From contig CAWAEG010000001.1 in NCBI GenBank assembly GCA_963780895.1, positions 186,001-250,000 on the forward strand: a DNA stretch of 64,000 bases, in the 5' to 3' direction. This document shows positions 7,440-16,263 of the stretch, one piece after another. Source of the DNA: DASQFI01 sp963780895. Its GTDB lineage: Bacteria; Acidobacteriota; Vicinamibacteria; Vicinamibacterales; SCN-69-37. Each line of letters begins with the position of its first letter. Position 1 is the stretch's first letter. A program made the position numbers and the translations under genes. The notes beneath the pieces are model-generated. The model was not told the origin of the DNA, did not search any database, and was given only the letters and a program-made list of their open reading frames with translations.

Positions 7440-10436
7440 ATGGCGGAAGCCATGCGAGACCCCGACCGTCGCGATTTTCTGAAGACCGCCGGCGCGCTCA
7501 CGTCCGCTGCAATGATGTACCAGAGCCTCGACGCCGCGACTCGCACACTGCTCGATCCGGCGGCAGGTGTTGCCGCGCCCGCCGCCTGGCGCGTGAAACC
7601 GTTCGCCTTGACACAGGTCGCGCTCGGCAGCGGCATCTTCCAGGAGAAGCGCGACCGCATTTTGAACTACGCGCGCAACTACGGGAGCGCGACCGAGATC
7701 TTCGCGGGTCCCGACCGGATGCTGCGGAACTTCCGCTTCAATGCCGGCCTGGACACCCGCGGGGCGCAGCCGCCCGGCAGTTGGGAAAACGCGACCGGAT
7801 ACCTGCGCGGTCATTACGCCGGCCACTTCATGAGCATGCTCGCGCAGGCGTACGCGGGCACCGGCGACGACGTCTACAAGCAGAAGCTGGACTACATGGT
7901 CGCGGGGCTTGGCGAGTGTCAGGACGCGCTCGCCGCGCAGGCGCGCCAGCCGACGGCGCGCGTCACGGGCCGGTTCGAGAAAGCCTTGCGGCTGAGCGGA
8001 TCCCCGCTCGGCCATGCCGAACACGTGGCGCTTCCCGAGGGCATCGTGAGCGCGCTCAGCGACTTTACGATCGCGACGTGGATCAACCTGTCCGTCTACA
8101 ACCGGGCACTACTCTCGGACTCGGGCCCGAACGCCGATCCGTCGGCATTGAATAACGGCGCCGCGCTCTTCGACTTTGGAACCCCAAACACCGAGTTCGC
8201 CGCCGCGCCGCTGGCGCACATGTTTCTGGCCGTCAGAGTGTCGAACGATCGGACGGTCCCGCGGTTTGCGATCACGACGGATGGGACCAAGGGGGAACAG
8301 CAGATCGACGGCAAGGAACCTCTGCCCGTCGATCAATGGACGCACATCGCTGTCACCCGGAGCGGAAACGTCGGCACGCTGTTCGTCAATGGCGTTGCCG
8401 TGGGGACCAACACGTCGATGACGCTTCGTCCCGCCGATCTGGGACTCACGAAAGGCAACTGGATCGGACGGTGTCAGTTCCCGCAGCGCAACGTGTCGTA
8501 CCTGAACGCGGCGGTGGACGAATTCCAGATCTTCGACCTCGCCCTCACACCGGCCGAGGTCCAGTCGTTGACGACGAGCCCGGCCGGAAGTACCGGCGGC
8601 GGCAACGTCGCGTGGTACCGGTTCGACGAAACCGGTGGACCTGGGGCCGTAGATGCGTCCGGGAAGAACCGCGATGCCCGCATCATCGCGCCGACTGACG
8701 AGCGGCGCCATCCGGGATTTCTGTCGGCGTATCCCGAGACCCAGTTCGTGAGACTCGAGGAGTTCGCCGCGTACGGCGGCAACCAGGGCATCTGGGCGCC
8801 GTACTACACGCTCCACAAGATCATGGCCGGCCTGCTCGATGCGCATCAGCTCGCCGGCAACGCGAGGGCGCTCGACATCGTCACGAAGATTGCCGATTGG
8901 GTGCACAGCCGGCTGGCTCCCCTGCCGCAAGCCCAGCTGGACCGGATGTGGAACACCTACATCGCCGGCGAATACGGCGGAATCAACGACAGCCTCGCGC
9001 AACTTGCGGCGCTGCGCTCCGGCGGCACCGACCACGTCGCGACCGCCAGGCGCTTCATCAATACCGCGGTCTACACGCCCGTCGCCGCCAACGAGGACAT
9101 CCTCGACGGCCGGCACGCCAATCAGCACATCCCGCAGTTCATCGGCTATCTGCGGATGTTCGAACAGAGCAACGAGCAGGCCTTCCACACGGCCGCGAAA
9201 AACTTCTGGGACATGGTCGTGCCACACCGGGTCTACGCGCACGGCGGCGTCGGGGTCGGCGAGATCCTGCGCGCGCGCGGCGTCATCGCCGGGTCGCTGT
9301 ATCAAAACGCAAGGGACGCCAATCACGCCGAGACCTGCCCGCTCTACAACATGCTCAAGCTGAGCCGGAATCTGTTTTTCCACGATCCGGACCCGAAGTA
9401 CATGAACTTCTACGAGCAGGGGCTCTTCAATCAGATCCTGGGCTCACGCCGCGACACCGATAGCGCCACGAGCCCGATGGTCACGTACTTCGTACCCGTC
9501 CGGCCGGGGCAACGCCGGACCTACGGCAACGTCGGCACCTGCTGCGGCGGCACGGGCATGGAGAACCACACCAAATACCAGGACTCCATCTACTTTCGCG
9601 CCGACGACGACAGCGCGATGTACGTCAACCTGTACGTTTCGTCGACACTCACCTGGCCCGAGAAGCGATTCACCATCGCGCAGACGACGAAGTATCCGTT
9701 CGAGGGCCACAGCACGCTCGTCGTCAACGGCAACGGCCCGCTCGACGTCAAGCTGCGGGTTCCCGTCTGGGTGCGCAAGGGCTACGCGGTCAAAATCAAC
9801 GGCGCCGCGCAGCGCGTCGAGGCCAGGTCGGGCACGTACGTGACGCTGAGCCGGCAGTGGAAGACGGGCGACACGATCGAGATCGACATGCCCTTCTCGT
9901 TCCGGGCCGAGCGCACGCTCGACAACCCCGCGGTCCAGGCGATCTTCTACGGTCCGACGCTCCTCGCCGTGCAGCACGACGTCATCGGCAAGGATCTGGA
10001 CACCGGGCTGATCAACCTCTCGTTCTACCGCCACGTCAAGCTCGACGGCGATCTCGCGCCGGCGATGACCGCCGCGGCGACGCCACTCCACTTCACGACC
10101 GGCGTCTACACGCTGGCGCCGTTCTTCGTCGCCGACCCGGCGCCTGCATCGGGCGAGGCGCCTCCCACCAGGCCGTACCACGTCTACGTCCGGCGCCAGG
10201 AGCCCCAGATCGTGTTTGGTTCGATCGACTCCGGCGTGCCCAACCGGTCCCGTGACGATCGCCTCACGTTTCTCGACGTGCTCTGGGACGAGGCGCCGTT
10301 CGCGAATCACCGCCAGTTCACGAGCGCCGTGGCGAAGGTCGCGGCGGAATGGGAAAAGGCGGGACGGCTCGACGCGCGGGAACGCACGTCGGTGGTGAGC
10401 GCAGCGGGTAAGGCGGAGCGGGATCTGCGGATCTAG
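7440..10436 (+). CDS. Tat-exported GH127-family glycosidase with an inserted LamG domain
   Basis: About 998 residues. A Tat signal (DRRDFLKTAGALTSAAMM) leads into a GH127/DUF1680 (beta-L-arabinofuranosidase-type) catalytic domain: GSWENATGYLRGHYAGHF, then after the insertion YYTLHKIMAGLLDAHQLA. The VGTCCGGTGMENHTK block near residues 698-712 has the cysteine used as nucleophile in this family. Residues about 176-380 form a LamG/concanavalin-like module (VALPEGIVSALSDFTIATW, LPVDQWTHIAVTRSG, VDEFQIFDLALTPAEV) that splits the catalytic domain. ATG 7440 is chosen; ATG 7452 has a slightly better ribosome site. It probably removes arabinofuranose or related sugars from plant glycans in the periplasm. 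Confidence 0.88.
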   Translation: MAEAMRDPDRRDFLKTAGALTSAAMMYQSLDAATRTLLDPAAGVAAPAAWRVKPFALTQVALGSGIFQEKRDRILNYARNYGSATEIFAGPDRMLRNFRFNAGLDTRGAQPPGSWENATGYLRGHYAGHFMSMLAQAYAGTGDDVYKQKLDYMVAGLGECQDALAAQARQPTARVTGRFEKALRLSGSPLGHAEHVALPEGIVSALSDFTIATWINLSVYNRALLSDSGPNADPSALNNGAALFDFGTPNTEFAAAPLAHMFLAVRVSNDRTVPRFAITTDGTKGEQQIDGKEPLPVDQWTHIAVTRSGNVGTLFVNGVAVGTNTSMTLRPADLGLTKGNWIGRCQFPQRNVSYLNAAVDEFQIFDLALTPAEVQSLTTSPAGSTGGGNVAWYRFDETGGPGAVDASGKNRDARIIAPTDERRHPGFLSAYPETQFVRLEEFAAYGGNQGIWAPYYTLHKIMAGLLDAHQLAGNARALDIVTKIADWVHSRLAPLPQAQLDRMWNTYIAGEYGGINDSLAQLAALRSGGTDHVATARRFINTAVYTPVAANEDILDGRHANQHIPQFIGYLRMFEQSNEQAFHTAAKNFWDMVVPHRVYAHGGVGVGEILRARGVIAGSLYQNARDANHAETCPLYNMLKLSRNLFFHDPDPKYMNFYEQGLFNQILGSRRDTDSATSPMVTYFVPVRPGQRRTYGNVGTCCGGTGMENHTKYQDSIYFRADDDSAMYVNLYVSSTLTWPEKRFTIAQTTKYPFEGHSTLVVNGNGPLDVKLRVPVWVRKGYAVKINGAAQRVEARSGTYVTLSRQWKTGDTIEIDMPFSFRAERTLDNPAVQAIFYGPTLLAVQHDVIGKDLDTGLINLSFYRHVKLDGDLAPAMTAAATPLHFTTGVYTLAPFFVADPAPASGEAPPTRPYHVYVRRQEPQIVFGSIDSGVPNRSRDDRLTFLDVLWDEAPFANHRQFTSAVAKVAAEWEKAGRLDARERTSVVSAAGKAERDLRI

Positions 10437-11166
10437 TTGGCGGGATCTGCAAGAACTTCAGCGCCGATAGAACCTTTTTCACAGCCATAACGGCCTGGAC
10501 CACGCATGCGCCGGGACCCTTGATTTGAACGATCGTCGAAGGAATCGGATCGACACCGGCCGGCGTGGACACAGTCACCGTATAGCGCCCAGGGGCAAGG
10601 TCCTTGAACGCGAACACCCCGCCCGAGTCCGCGGTGGTCGAAAAGGCGCGTGCCGCTCCGCGCACGGCAATCGCCACTCCACCGAGGGGCAGCGGAGCCG
10701 GGTCGTCCGCACGTTCCGCGATCGATACGAATCCGACGAGGGATCCACCGCGGCGGCTGTCACGCGCAATACCGCGTGCGAACGCAAGACTTTCGCCCGC
10801 CTGGTCCAGGGGCGCTGTTGGGTCGCAGAAAGATGCGCGCCACGTGCCGTCAGACGCACGCCGCGCGTACACGAGGTAACGGGTGCCATGAACGAATGCA
10901 TAGGCACAGCTTCCGCCGAGGCCTCGTGCCACGATCTCGACGTCGGCGCCTGCAAGTCCACCGCGAAAGGACTCCTCCACTCGAAACCGCGCCCGCTGGC
11001 TCCCGGGGCCAAGAGGGGTCACCTCGGCGCGGCCGGTAAACACCAGGTCGGCCTCCCAGTACGACGCGCAGACGCGACCCATGGCGCACGTGCAGGCCGA
11101 GGCTGGGCGCGCGGAAGCGAGAATGGCTGCACCACAGAGCACCGCCACCAGGATGATTGGGTTCAT
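10318..11166 (-). CDS. Secreted protein: Cys-rich NTR/TIMP-like domain plus carboxypeptidase-regulatory-like domain
   Basis: The ATG at 11166 gives a signal peptide ending SARPASA, then CTCAMGRVCASYWEADLVFTG, a Cys-led start resembling bacterial TIMP/NTR-like domains. A carboxypeptidase-regulatory-like beta-sandwich follows (SLVGFVSIAERADD, SGGVFAFKDLAPGRYTVTVS). As sequenced, the frame runs 119 bp into the end of the convergent GH127 gene, and its last ~50 residues are low-complexity Pro/Arg. Removing one base from the five-base run at 10475-10479 would end the protein at 10458 with no overlap, so the tail is doubtful. Function unknown. Confidence 0.7.
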   Translation of the reverse strand: MNPIILVAVLCGAAILASARPASACTCAMGRVCASYWEADLVFTGRAEVTPLGPGSQRARFRVEESFRGGLAGADVEIVARGLGGSCAYAFVHGTRYLVYARRASDGTWRASFCDPTAPLDQAGESLAFARGIARDSRRGGSLVGFVSIAERADDPAPLPLGGVAIAVRGAARAFSTTADSGGVFAFKDLAPGRYTVTVSTPAGVDPIPSTIVQIKGPGACVVQAVMAVKKVLSALKFLQIPPTRSADPAPPYPLRSPPTCVPARRAVPPFPIPPRPSPRRS

Positions 11167-11386
11167 AGGCTTAGAACGGGGCTGTCGCTGTTTCTTGCAG
11201 CGCGCGTTTGCGCGCATCTGCGCTGACTCGCCGGGGAGCTGCCCGCCTGCGGATGGATGAGCCGGCGGCTCAGGTCGGCAGGCATGATGCCAAATCGTCG
11301 GGAGATGGTGCGACGACCCGCGCCGGTGGTCGTACGCGCCTCACAGCCACGGCAGCGCGCGCGCCACCCCGCGTATAGTCCTGGTC

Positions 11387-13226
11387 ATGCCTCGACCGAC
11401 TGCCGCGGCAACCGTCGTCGTGCTCGGGCTGTGGGTACTGCTGCTGCCAATGCGGGCGGCGGCACAGTTGTCGAGCCAGCCTGGCCCGACGCTCAGCGGG
11501 TTCACGACCGCCTTCTACACGGACGCCGCGTTCGATCCGGTCCGCCGGGTGTCGCTCGCCGTCGTCAGCGGAAGTGTGGTCGAAAGCGGAGGCCAGGTCC
11601 TGGTCGCTGCGAGCACGGTGTCCGGCGTGCGTCTCGACGAAACCGGGACGGCGCTCGGTTCGCCGATGACCATCACTTCCGGAATGCCCGGCTTCACAAT
11701 CAGCGCGCCGGCGCGCGTCGTCTATGCGCCGGATCTGGAGAACGGTGCGGGTGGTTATGGCGCGTTCTTCGTGTTTTGGGCCGAGCGCGGGACGGGTGGC
11801 GGCGGCCCCTCGATGTTGAGGGGACAGGTGGTGCGGTCCGACGGCACGCTGGTGGGCACCCCGGCGACCGTGTTGACCGAGCTGACGAGCATCTCGCGGT
11901 GCGCCATCGCGTATTCCCGAACGAGCCGCGTGTTCCTCGCGGCGTGGGCGGGAACGGGTGCACCGGGCGGGGTACACGCTGTGCGGCTCACCCTGGCGGG
12001 CGCGTCGCTCGGCGCTCCCACGTCGATCGCGAGCAGTGGCGCCAACGTCGAGATCGCCTGGAACCCTTTCACGAATCAATTCGGTCTGGCGTTCCACTCG
12101 AGCGCGCCGGCCGCGGTGGCGCTCGTGTTGCTGGACCCGGACGGCGCCCGCGTGGCGACGCGATCGGTGGGCGACACCAGCAACGATGGCGTCGGGCTGG
12201 CTCTCAACGAACGGACCGGCGCCTTCATGGTCGTCTGGCAACAGACGTTCGGTGATGGCATCACCGCGACGGAAGTCAGCGCGACCGGTGAGGTGCTCGC
12301 GATCAACGCGGTCGCCACGCCGTCGACGCCGGCCATCCTCGCGAGCGTGGCGTACAGCGCGGACAGCGGGACCTTCGCGGTCACGGGCATGATCCCGACG
12401 CCTCCGTTAGGCGGGTTCTCCTTCAACCCCCTCTGGACCACCGAACTCGGCGCGCACGGACAGCCGCTGGGATCATCGATCACCATCGGGACTCTCGTGA
12501 ATTTCAGCCGGTCGCCCTGCCGGTGTGCGCCGCGGCTCAGCGCCATGGATGGCGCACCTGACTGGCTGATCCTCTCGACGGCAGGCCTCGCATCGTCAGC
12601 GCCAGTTCTCGCCGCGTGGCTGCTCGACAGCGATTCGCAGGAACCCGCGCCTCCGTCACCGCCATCACCGCCGCCGCCGGCCACGCCTCCGTGCACGCTG
12701 CCGGATCCGTTCACGGGTACTGGGCGGCGGCGTCTGCGTCTCGGGCAGCTGGGTGCCGAGAGACCATCCGCTCGCGCCACCGACCGGCGGGCCGGCGCCA
12801 CCCGTGCTACCGCCGTCGCCTCCTCCGGTCGGCTGCGTCGGGCCGGATCCATTCCTGGCGCTCGGTGGCGGCGTCTGCATCGAGAACGGGTGGGTTCCAC
12901 CGGGTCACCCGCTCGCGCCTCCTTCCACGCCCCTCGACTGTGTGACGCCCGATCCGTTTCTCGAGATCCCGACGCTCGTGGGCGTGTGCGTCGATGGTGG
13001 CTGGCGTCCGGTGCCGGGCGTCAAGACGACCGGGACGATCGTGCTCGTCCCGGACGGACTCAACCTCGTTCCGATCATCGAGGGCGACGACGGCGGGCGC
13101 TATCGGCCAGTCGGGTTCACCGGCGATCTGTCGGTGGGGCGCGTGTTCGTGGAGGCGATGGTCATTGCCACTGCCGATCCGCTCGGCACGCGTATCACTA
13201 TCCGGCGGCTCGAACGGCTCGAATAG
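11387..13226 (+). CDS. Large secreted protein with C-terminal Cys-pair repeats; one frameshift in the sequence
   Basis: A signal peptide (PRPTAAATVVVLGLWVLLL) precedes about 400 residues of beta-rich sequence without a recognised family, then a Pro-rich linker. Three tandem repeats of the type C..PDPF....GVC...GW.P follow: unit 1 PDPF then GGGVCVSGSWVP, unit 2 PDPFLALGGGVCIENGWVP, unit 3 PDPFLEIPTLVGVCVDGGW. Units 2 and 3 and the end lie in another frame (stop at 13226). One extra base at 12715-12719 (GGGTA) explains this, since deleting one base makes unit 1 match unit 2. Read without repair, the frame ends as nonsense at 13273. Function unknown; the tail may be a binding or anchoring module. 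Confidence 0.75.
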
Positions 13227-13230
13227 CTCG

Positions 13231-13437
13231 TTATCGATTCCGAAGCCTGTCCGAGTGCTCTGTGGTGAGGTAGGCGGTCACCGTTCCGTCCGGCCATTCG
13301 CGCACGACGAGCAGCGCGTCGTGCTCGTTCAGGAAGATCAGCGGCCACTCGCGCGTCGGCGACAGATGCGTCAGCCTCACCATCTGGCGGACGTACGCGA
13401 GCTGGCGGCACAGCTCCGGGTCGAAACCAGACCACAT
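13231..13437 (-). CDS. Small hypothetical protein
   Basis: A 68-residue frame (MWSGFDPELCRQLAYVRQM, then WPLIFLNEHDALLVVREWPDGT) lies in the gap between two larger genes. The sequence is protein-like, with an alternating hydrophobic strand pattern, but no family is recognised and no clear ribosome site precedes the ATG at 13437. It stops 4 bp from the convergent stop at 13226. It could be a genuine small gene; a longer overlapping frame (13100-13618) is judged a shadow. Confidence 0.35.
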   Translation of the reverse strand: MWSGFDPELCRQLAYVRQMVRLTHLSPTREWPLIFLNEHDALLVVREWPDGTVTAYLTTEHSDRLRNR

Positions 13438-13464
13438 GAACGCAAAACCTCACCCGACTTATCG

Positions 13465-13484
13465 GCTGTGCCGCGCGGCACAGC
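13465..13484. promoter_or_regulatory. Perfect 20-bp palindrome
   Basis: GCTGTGCCGC is followed at once by its exact reverse complement, with no spacer. It lies 28 bp upstream of the start of the small minus-strand gene at 13231-13437. A spacerless perfect palindrome of this length suits a dimeric regulator site better than a transcript hairpin, but no regulator can be assigned. Confidence 0.45.
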
Positions 13485-13590
13485 AGTATTACGGGGGAGG
13501 TCCAGCGCTGAACGCGCGGCATCTCCTTATGAATGACGGTCTTCCGGGGTGAAGGCCGGCACGCACCGTCACCCGGTGACGAGCCAGCCT

Positions 13591-13634
13591 CGGGCACTGG
13601 GCCGCATGACCAGCTCAATACGACCCAGTGCCCG
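13591..13634 (-). terminator. Stem-loop downstream of the sulfatase gene
   Basis: An 11-bp perfect inverted repeat (CGGGCACTGGG at 13591-13601, its complement at 13624-13634) with a 22-nt loop lies 13 bp after the sulfatase stop. No T tract follows on the minus strand, so it is a hairpin that may end or protect the transcript rather than a classical intrinsic terminator. Confidence 0.45.
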
Positions 13635-13647
13635 GCCTCGCGCTGTG

Positions 13648-15171
13648 CTACTTCGCTTTGCTGGGGGTGGCAACGGCTGCGACCATCGTTTTCTCCTGCT
13701 GTCGTGCTTTCTCCAGCGCCTGGTCGATGCTGAAGCTGGCTGGCTTCTGGCGCGGCGGGAATTCCTGGAACGTCTTCAGGAATTCACCGACGATGGCCTG
13801 GGCCGGCACGAGCAGGAACATTCGGTCGGCAGACCACTTCTGGTAGAACATGGTCGCGTCTTCCGTGGCCCGCTCGAAGGGGTCGCTCCGGAGATTGTAG
13901 AGCGACGGGAAGCGCAGGGGAACAAACGGCTCCTGCCAAACGTGAAAGCCGTGGGCCCGCTGCTCCATGAAGTGGAGCTTCCAGTTCTCGTAGCGCAACG
14001 CCAACAGATCGCCGTCATCGCTCCAATACAGGAAGGCCTTGCGCGGGTTTGCTTTCACCTCGCCCTTCAGGAACGGCAGCATGTTGTAGCCGTCAATGTG
14101 AACCTTGAAGGTCTTGTTGCCGGATTTGAAACCTTTCTTGAGCTTCTCCACGATGTTGGGTTCACCGGCGACCGCGGCAAGGGTCGGCAGCATGTCGGTG
14201 TGCGAGAAGACTTCGTTAGATACGGTTCCGGCCTTGATCACTCCGGGCCAGCGGATCGCGCACGGCACACGCCAGCCGCCTTCCCAGTTGGTGTCCTTCT
14301 CGCCGCGGAACGGGGTCCAACCTCCATCGGGCCAGCTGAGGCACTCAGCGCCGTTATCCGTGGAATACATCACGATGGTGTTGTCCGTGAGTCCGAGCTC
14401 ATCCAGCTTGTCGAGCAGTTTGCCCACGTGCCCGTCGTGCTCCACCATGCCATCGGGATAGACCCCCAGGCCTGTCTTGCCCTCAGACTCCTTCTTCAGG
14501 TGCGTCCAGACGTGCATCCGGGTCGAGTTCCACCAGACGAAGAACGGCTTGCCGTCCGCGTTGGCTTTCTCGATGAACTTGAGGCTGGCCGCCAGGAACT
14601 CCTCGTCGACCGTCTCCATCCGCTTTTTCGTCAGGGGACCTGTGTCCTCGATTTTCTGTGTGCCATCCGGGTTGGCCCAGGTGTGCAGAACGCCGCGTGG
14701 CCCGAACTTCTTCCTGAATTCCGGGTCCTTCGGATAGTCCGGATTCTCCGGTTCCTCTTCAGCGTTGAGGTGGTAGAGGTTGCCAAAGAACTCGTCGAAG
14801 CCGTGCGCGGTCGGCAGGAACTCGTCGCGATCGCCGAGATGGTTCTTGCCGAACTGGCCCGTCACGTAGCCGAGTGGTTTCAGGACGTCGGCAATCGTCG
14901 GATCTTCGGGCTGCAGTCCGAGGTCCGCGCCGGGTAGCCCAACCTTGGTCAGGCCGGTACGGATAGGTGACTGACCGGTGATGAACGCCGCCCGACCTGC
15001 CGTGCAGCTCTGTTGCCCGTACCAGTCGGTGAACATCGCCCCTTCCTTGGCGACACGATCGATGTTGGGAGTTCGATAACCCATGATGCCGTGGTTGTAG
15101 GCGCTGACGTTGAACCAGCCGATGTCGTCGCCCCAGATCACGAGAATATTGGGCTTGTCCGTCTTTGCCAT
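13648..15171 (-). CDS. Type I sulfatase (arylsulfatase family)
   Basis: 507 residues of the alkaline-phosphatase/sulfatase superfamily. Metal-binding WGDDIGW (residues 13-19) is near the start. The formylglycine site is C56 in SCTAGRAAFITG, fitting CxAxR, and the second signature is LGYVTGQFGKNHLG. Further down, STDNGAEC and EVFSHTDMLPTLA give more metal and substrate residues. No signal peptide is visible from the ATG at 15171, which has a good AGGGGAC ribosome site, so the enzyme would be cytoplasmic as read. The family cleaves sulfate esters; the substrate is unknown. It needs a formylglycine-generating or anSME-type activator, not seen in this window. Confidence 0.9.
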   Translation of the reverse strand: MAKTDKPNILVIWGDDIGWFNVSAYNHGIMGYRTPNIDRVAKEGAMFTDWYGQQSCTAGRAAFITGQSPIRTGLTKVGLPGADLGLQPEDPTIADVLKPLGYVTGQFGKNHLGDRDEFLPTAHGFDEFFGNLYHLNAEEEPENPDYPKDPEFRKKFGPRGVLHTWANPDGTQKIEDTGPLTKKRMETVDEEFLAASLKFIEKANADGKPFFVWWNSTRMHVWTHLKKESEGKTGLGVYPDGMVEHDGHVGKLLDKLDELGLTDNTIVMYSTDNGAECLSWPDGGWTPFRGEKDTNWEGGWRVPCAIRWPGVIKAGTVSNEVFSHTDMLPTLAAVAGEPNIVEKLKKGFKSGNKTFKVHIDGYNMLPFLKGEVKANPRKAFLYWSDDGDLLALRYENWKLHFMEQRAHGFHVWQEPFVPLRFPSLYNLRSDPFERATEDATMFYQKWSADRMFLLVPAQAIVGEFLKTFQEFPPRQKPASFSIDQALEKARQQEKTMVAAVATPSKAK

Positions 15172-15357
15172 GTCACACGTCCCCTTTCTTCGTCATTTCT
15201 TCGTTACGGGTCGACCGGCTCCGTTGCCGGTCGCCCGCGATATGTCGCTGGCCGACATGCGAGCTCACGCGACATTGGCCCGAATTCCGGGCCGGCCGAT
15301 TCGACCGCGGCTGGTACCGCACGATCCGTACCTCCCTGAACAATTTCAATCACCAGA

Positions 15358-16158
15358 TCAGAACTCCGGCACGAAGGCGGAGAGGTCAGCGGCGACCTGC
15401 TCGGGCCGTTCCCAGTTGGGGCAGTGGCCAGTCTCTTCATAGATCCGCATCGTGGCGTTCCGAATCGCAACCACGAGGCGGTCCTGATCGCTCCTGGGAA
15501 ACAGCGCGTCGTGCTCGCCCCAAATCAGGAGGGTGGGTGCAGCGATCCCGGCCAACTGCTCGGCATCGTCATAGGCGAGCAGACCGTTGAAGACCTCGCG
15601 CCAGAGCGGCGCGGGCAGCTTCAAGCTCTCGGCAACCACCCGATCGAAGAACACCTCGGGCAGCGGTACATGCGCGGTGCCTCTCTGAAAGTCCCGGGCA
15701 AACTCCGCCGGAACTGGATCGGACAGGGTCACCAACGTCGACTGAACCTCCCGCGTCACCGGATTGACCGGTGACAGACCCGTCCCAATCAGGACCAGTC
15801 GATCGACTCGCTCCGGATGGGCGATGGCGACTCGTCGCGCGACGAAACTCCCGAATGAGTGGCCCACCAGTGTGGCGCGCTCGAGGGATTGCGCGTCGAG
15901 AAACGCGACGGCGTCATTCGCGAACTCATCGATCGCGTATCCATGGTCGGGACGCTCCGAGTCGCCAAAGCCGCGTTGGTCCAGAAGAAATGCATGAAGC
16001 CGCGGGGGCAGCAGCAGTGCCACCCTGCTGAACGAGAACCAGGAATCGGGCCAACCGTGGAGGAAGACGATCGGTCTCCCGTCAGGATCGCCCTGTTCTG
16101 CGTAGTGGAGGCGTGGACCCGTCGCGAGTCGGGTTGTCTCGAAGCGCATGCCTGTCAT
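15358..16158 (-). CDS. Alpha/beta hydrolase
   Basis: 266 residues of the alpha/beta-hydrolase fold. The oxyanion motif is HGWPDS (34-39), the nucleophile is S101 in GHSFGSF, the acid lies in IWGEHDALF and the histidine in ETGHCPNWERP. The sequence resembles haloalkane-dehalogenase, epoxide-hydrolase and general esterase types, which cannot be told apart by eye. The start at 16158 is chosen because AGGTGA lies five bases before it; the frame stays open to 16248. Confidence 0.88.
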   Translation of the reverse strand: MTGMRFETTRLATGPRLHYAEQGDPDGRPIVFLHGWPDSWFSFSRVALLLPPRLHAFLLDQRGFGDSERPDHGYAIDEFANDAVAFLDAQSLERATLVGHSFGSFVARRVAIAHPERVDRLVLIGTGLSPVNPVTREVQSTLVTLSDPVPAEFARDFQRGTAHVPLPEVFFDRVVAESLKLPAPLWREVFNGLLAYDDAEQLAGIAAPTLLIWGEHDALFPRSDQDRLVVAIRNATMRIYEETGHCPNWERPEQVAADLSAFVPEF

Positions 16159-16263
16159 CGAATCACCTGTCGGGAACGGCGGCCGCTCTCCAACAGTCTC
16201 GCCGAAGCTCGCTGTCGATGTGGGCGCAGCGATGGCGCTGAGGCGCACGGCGTAGCAGGCTGC

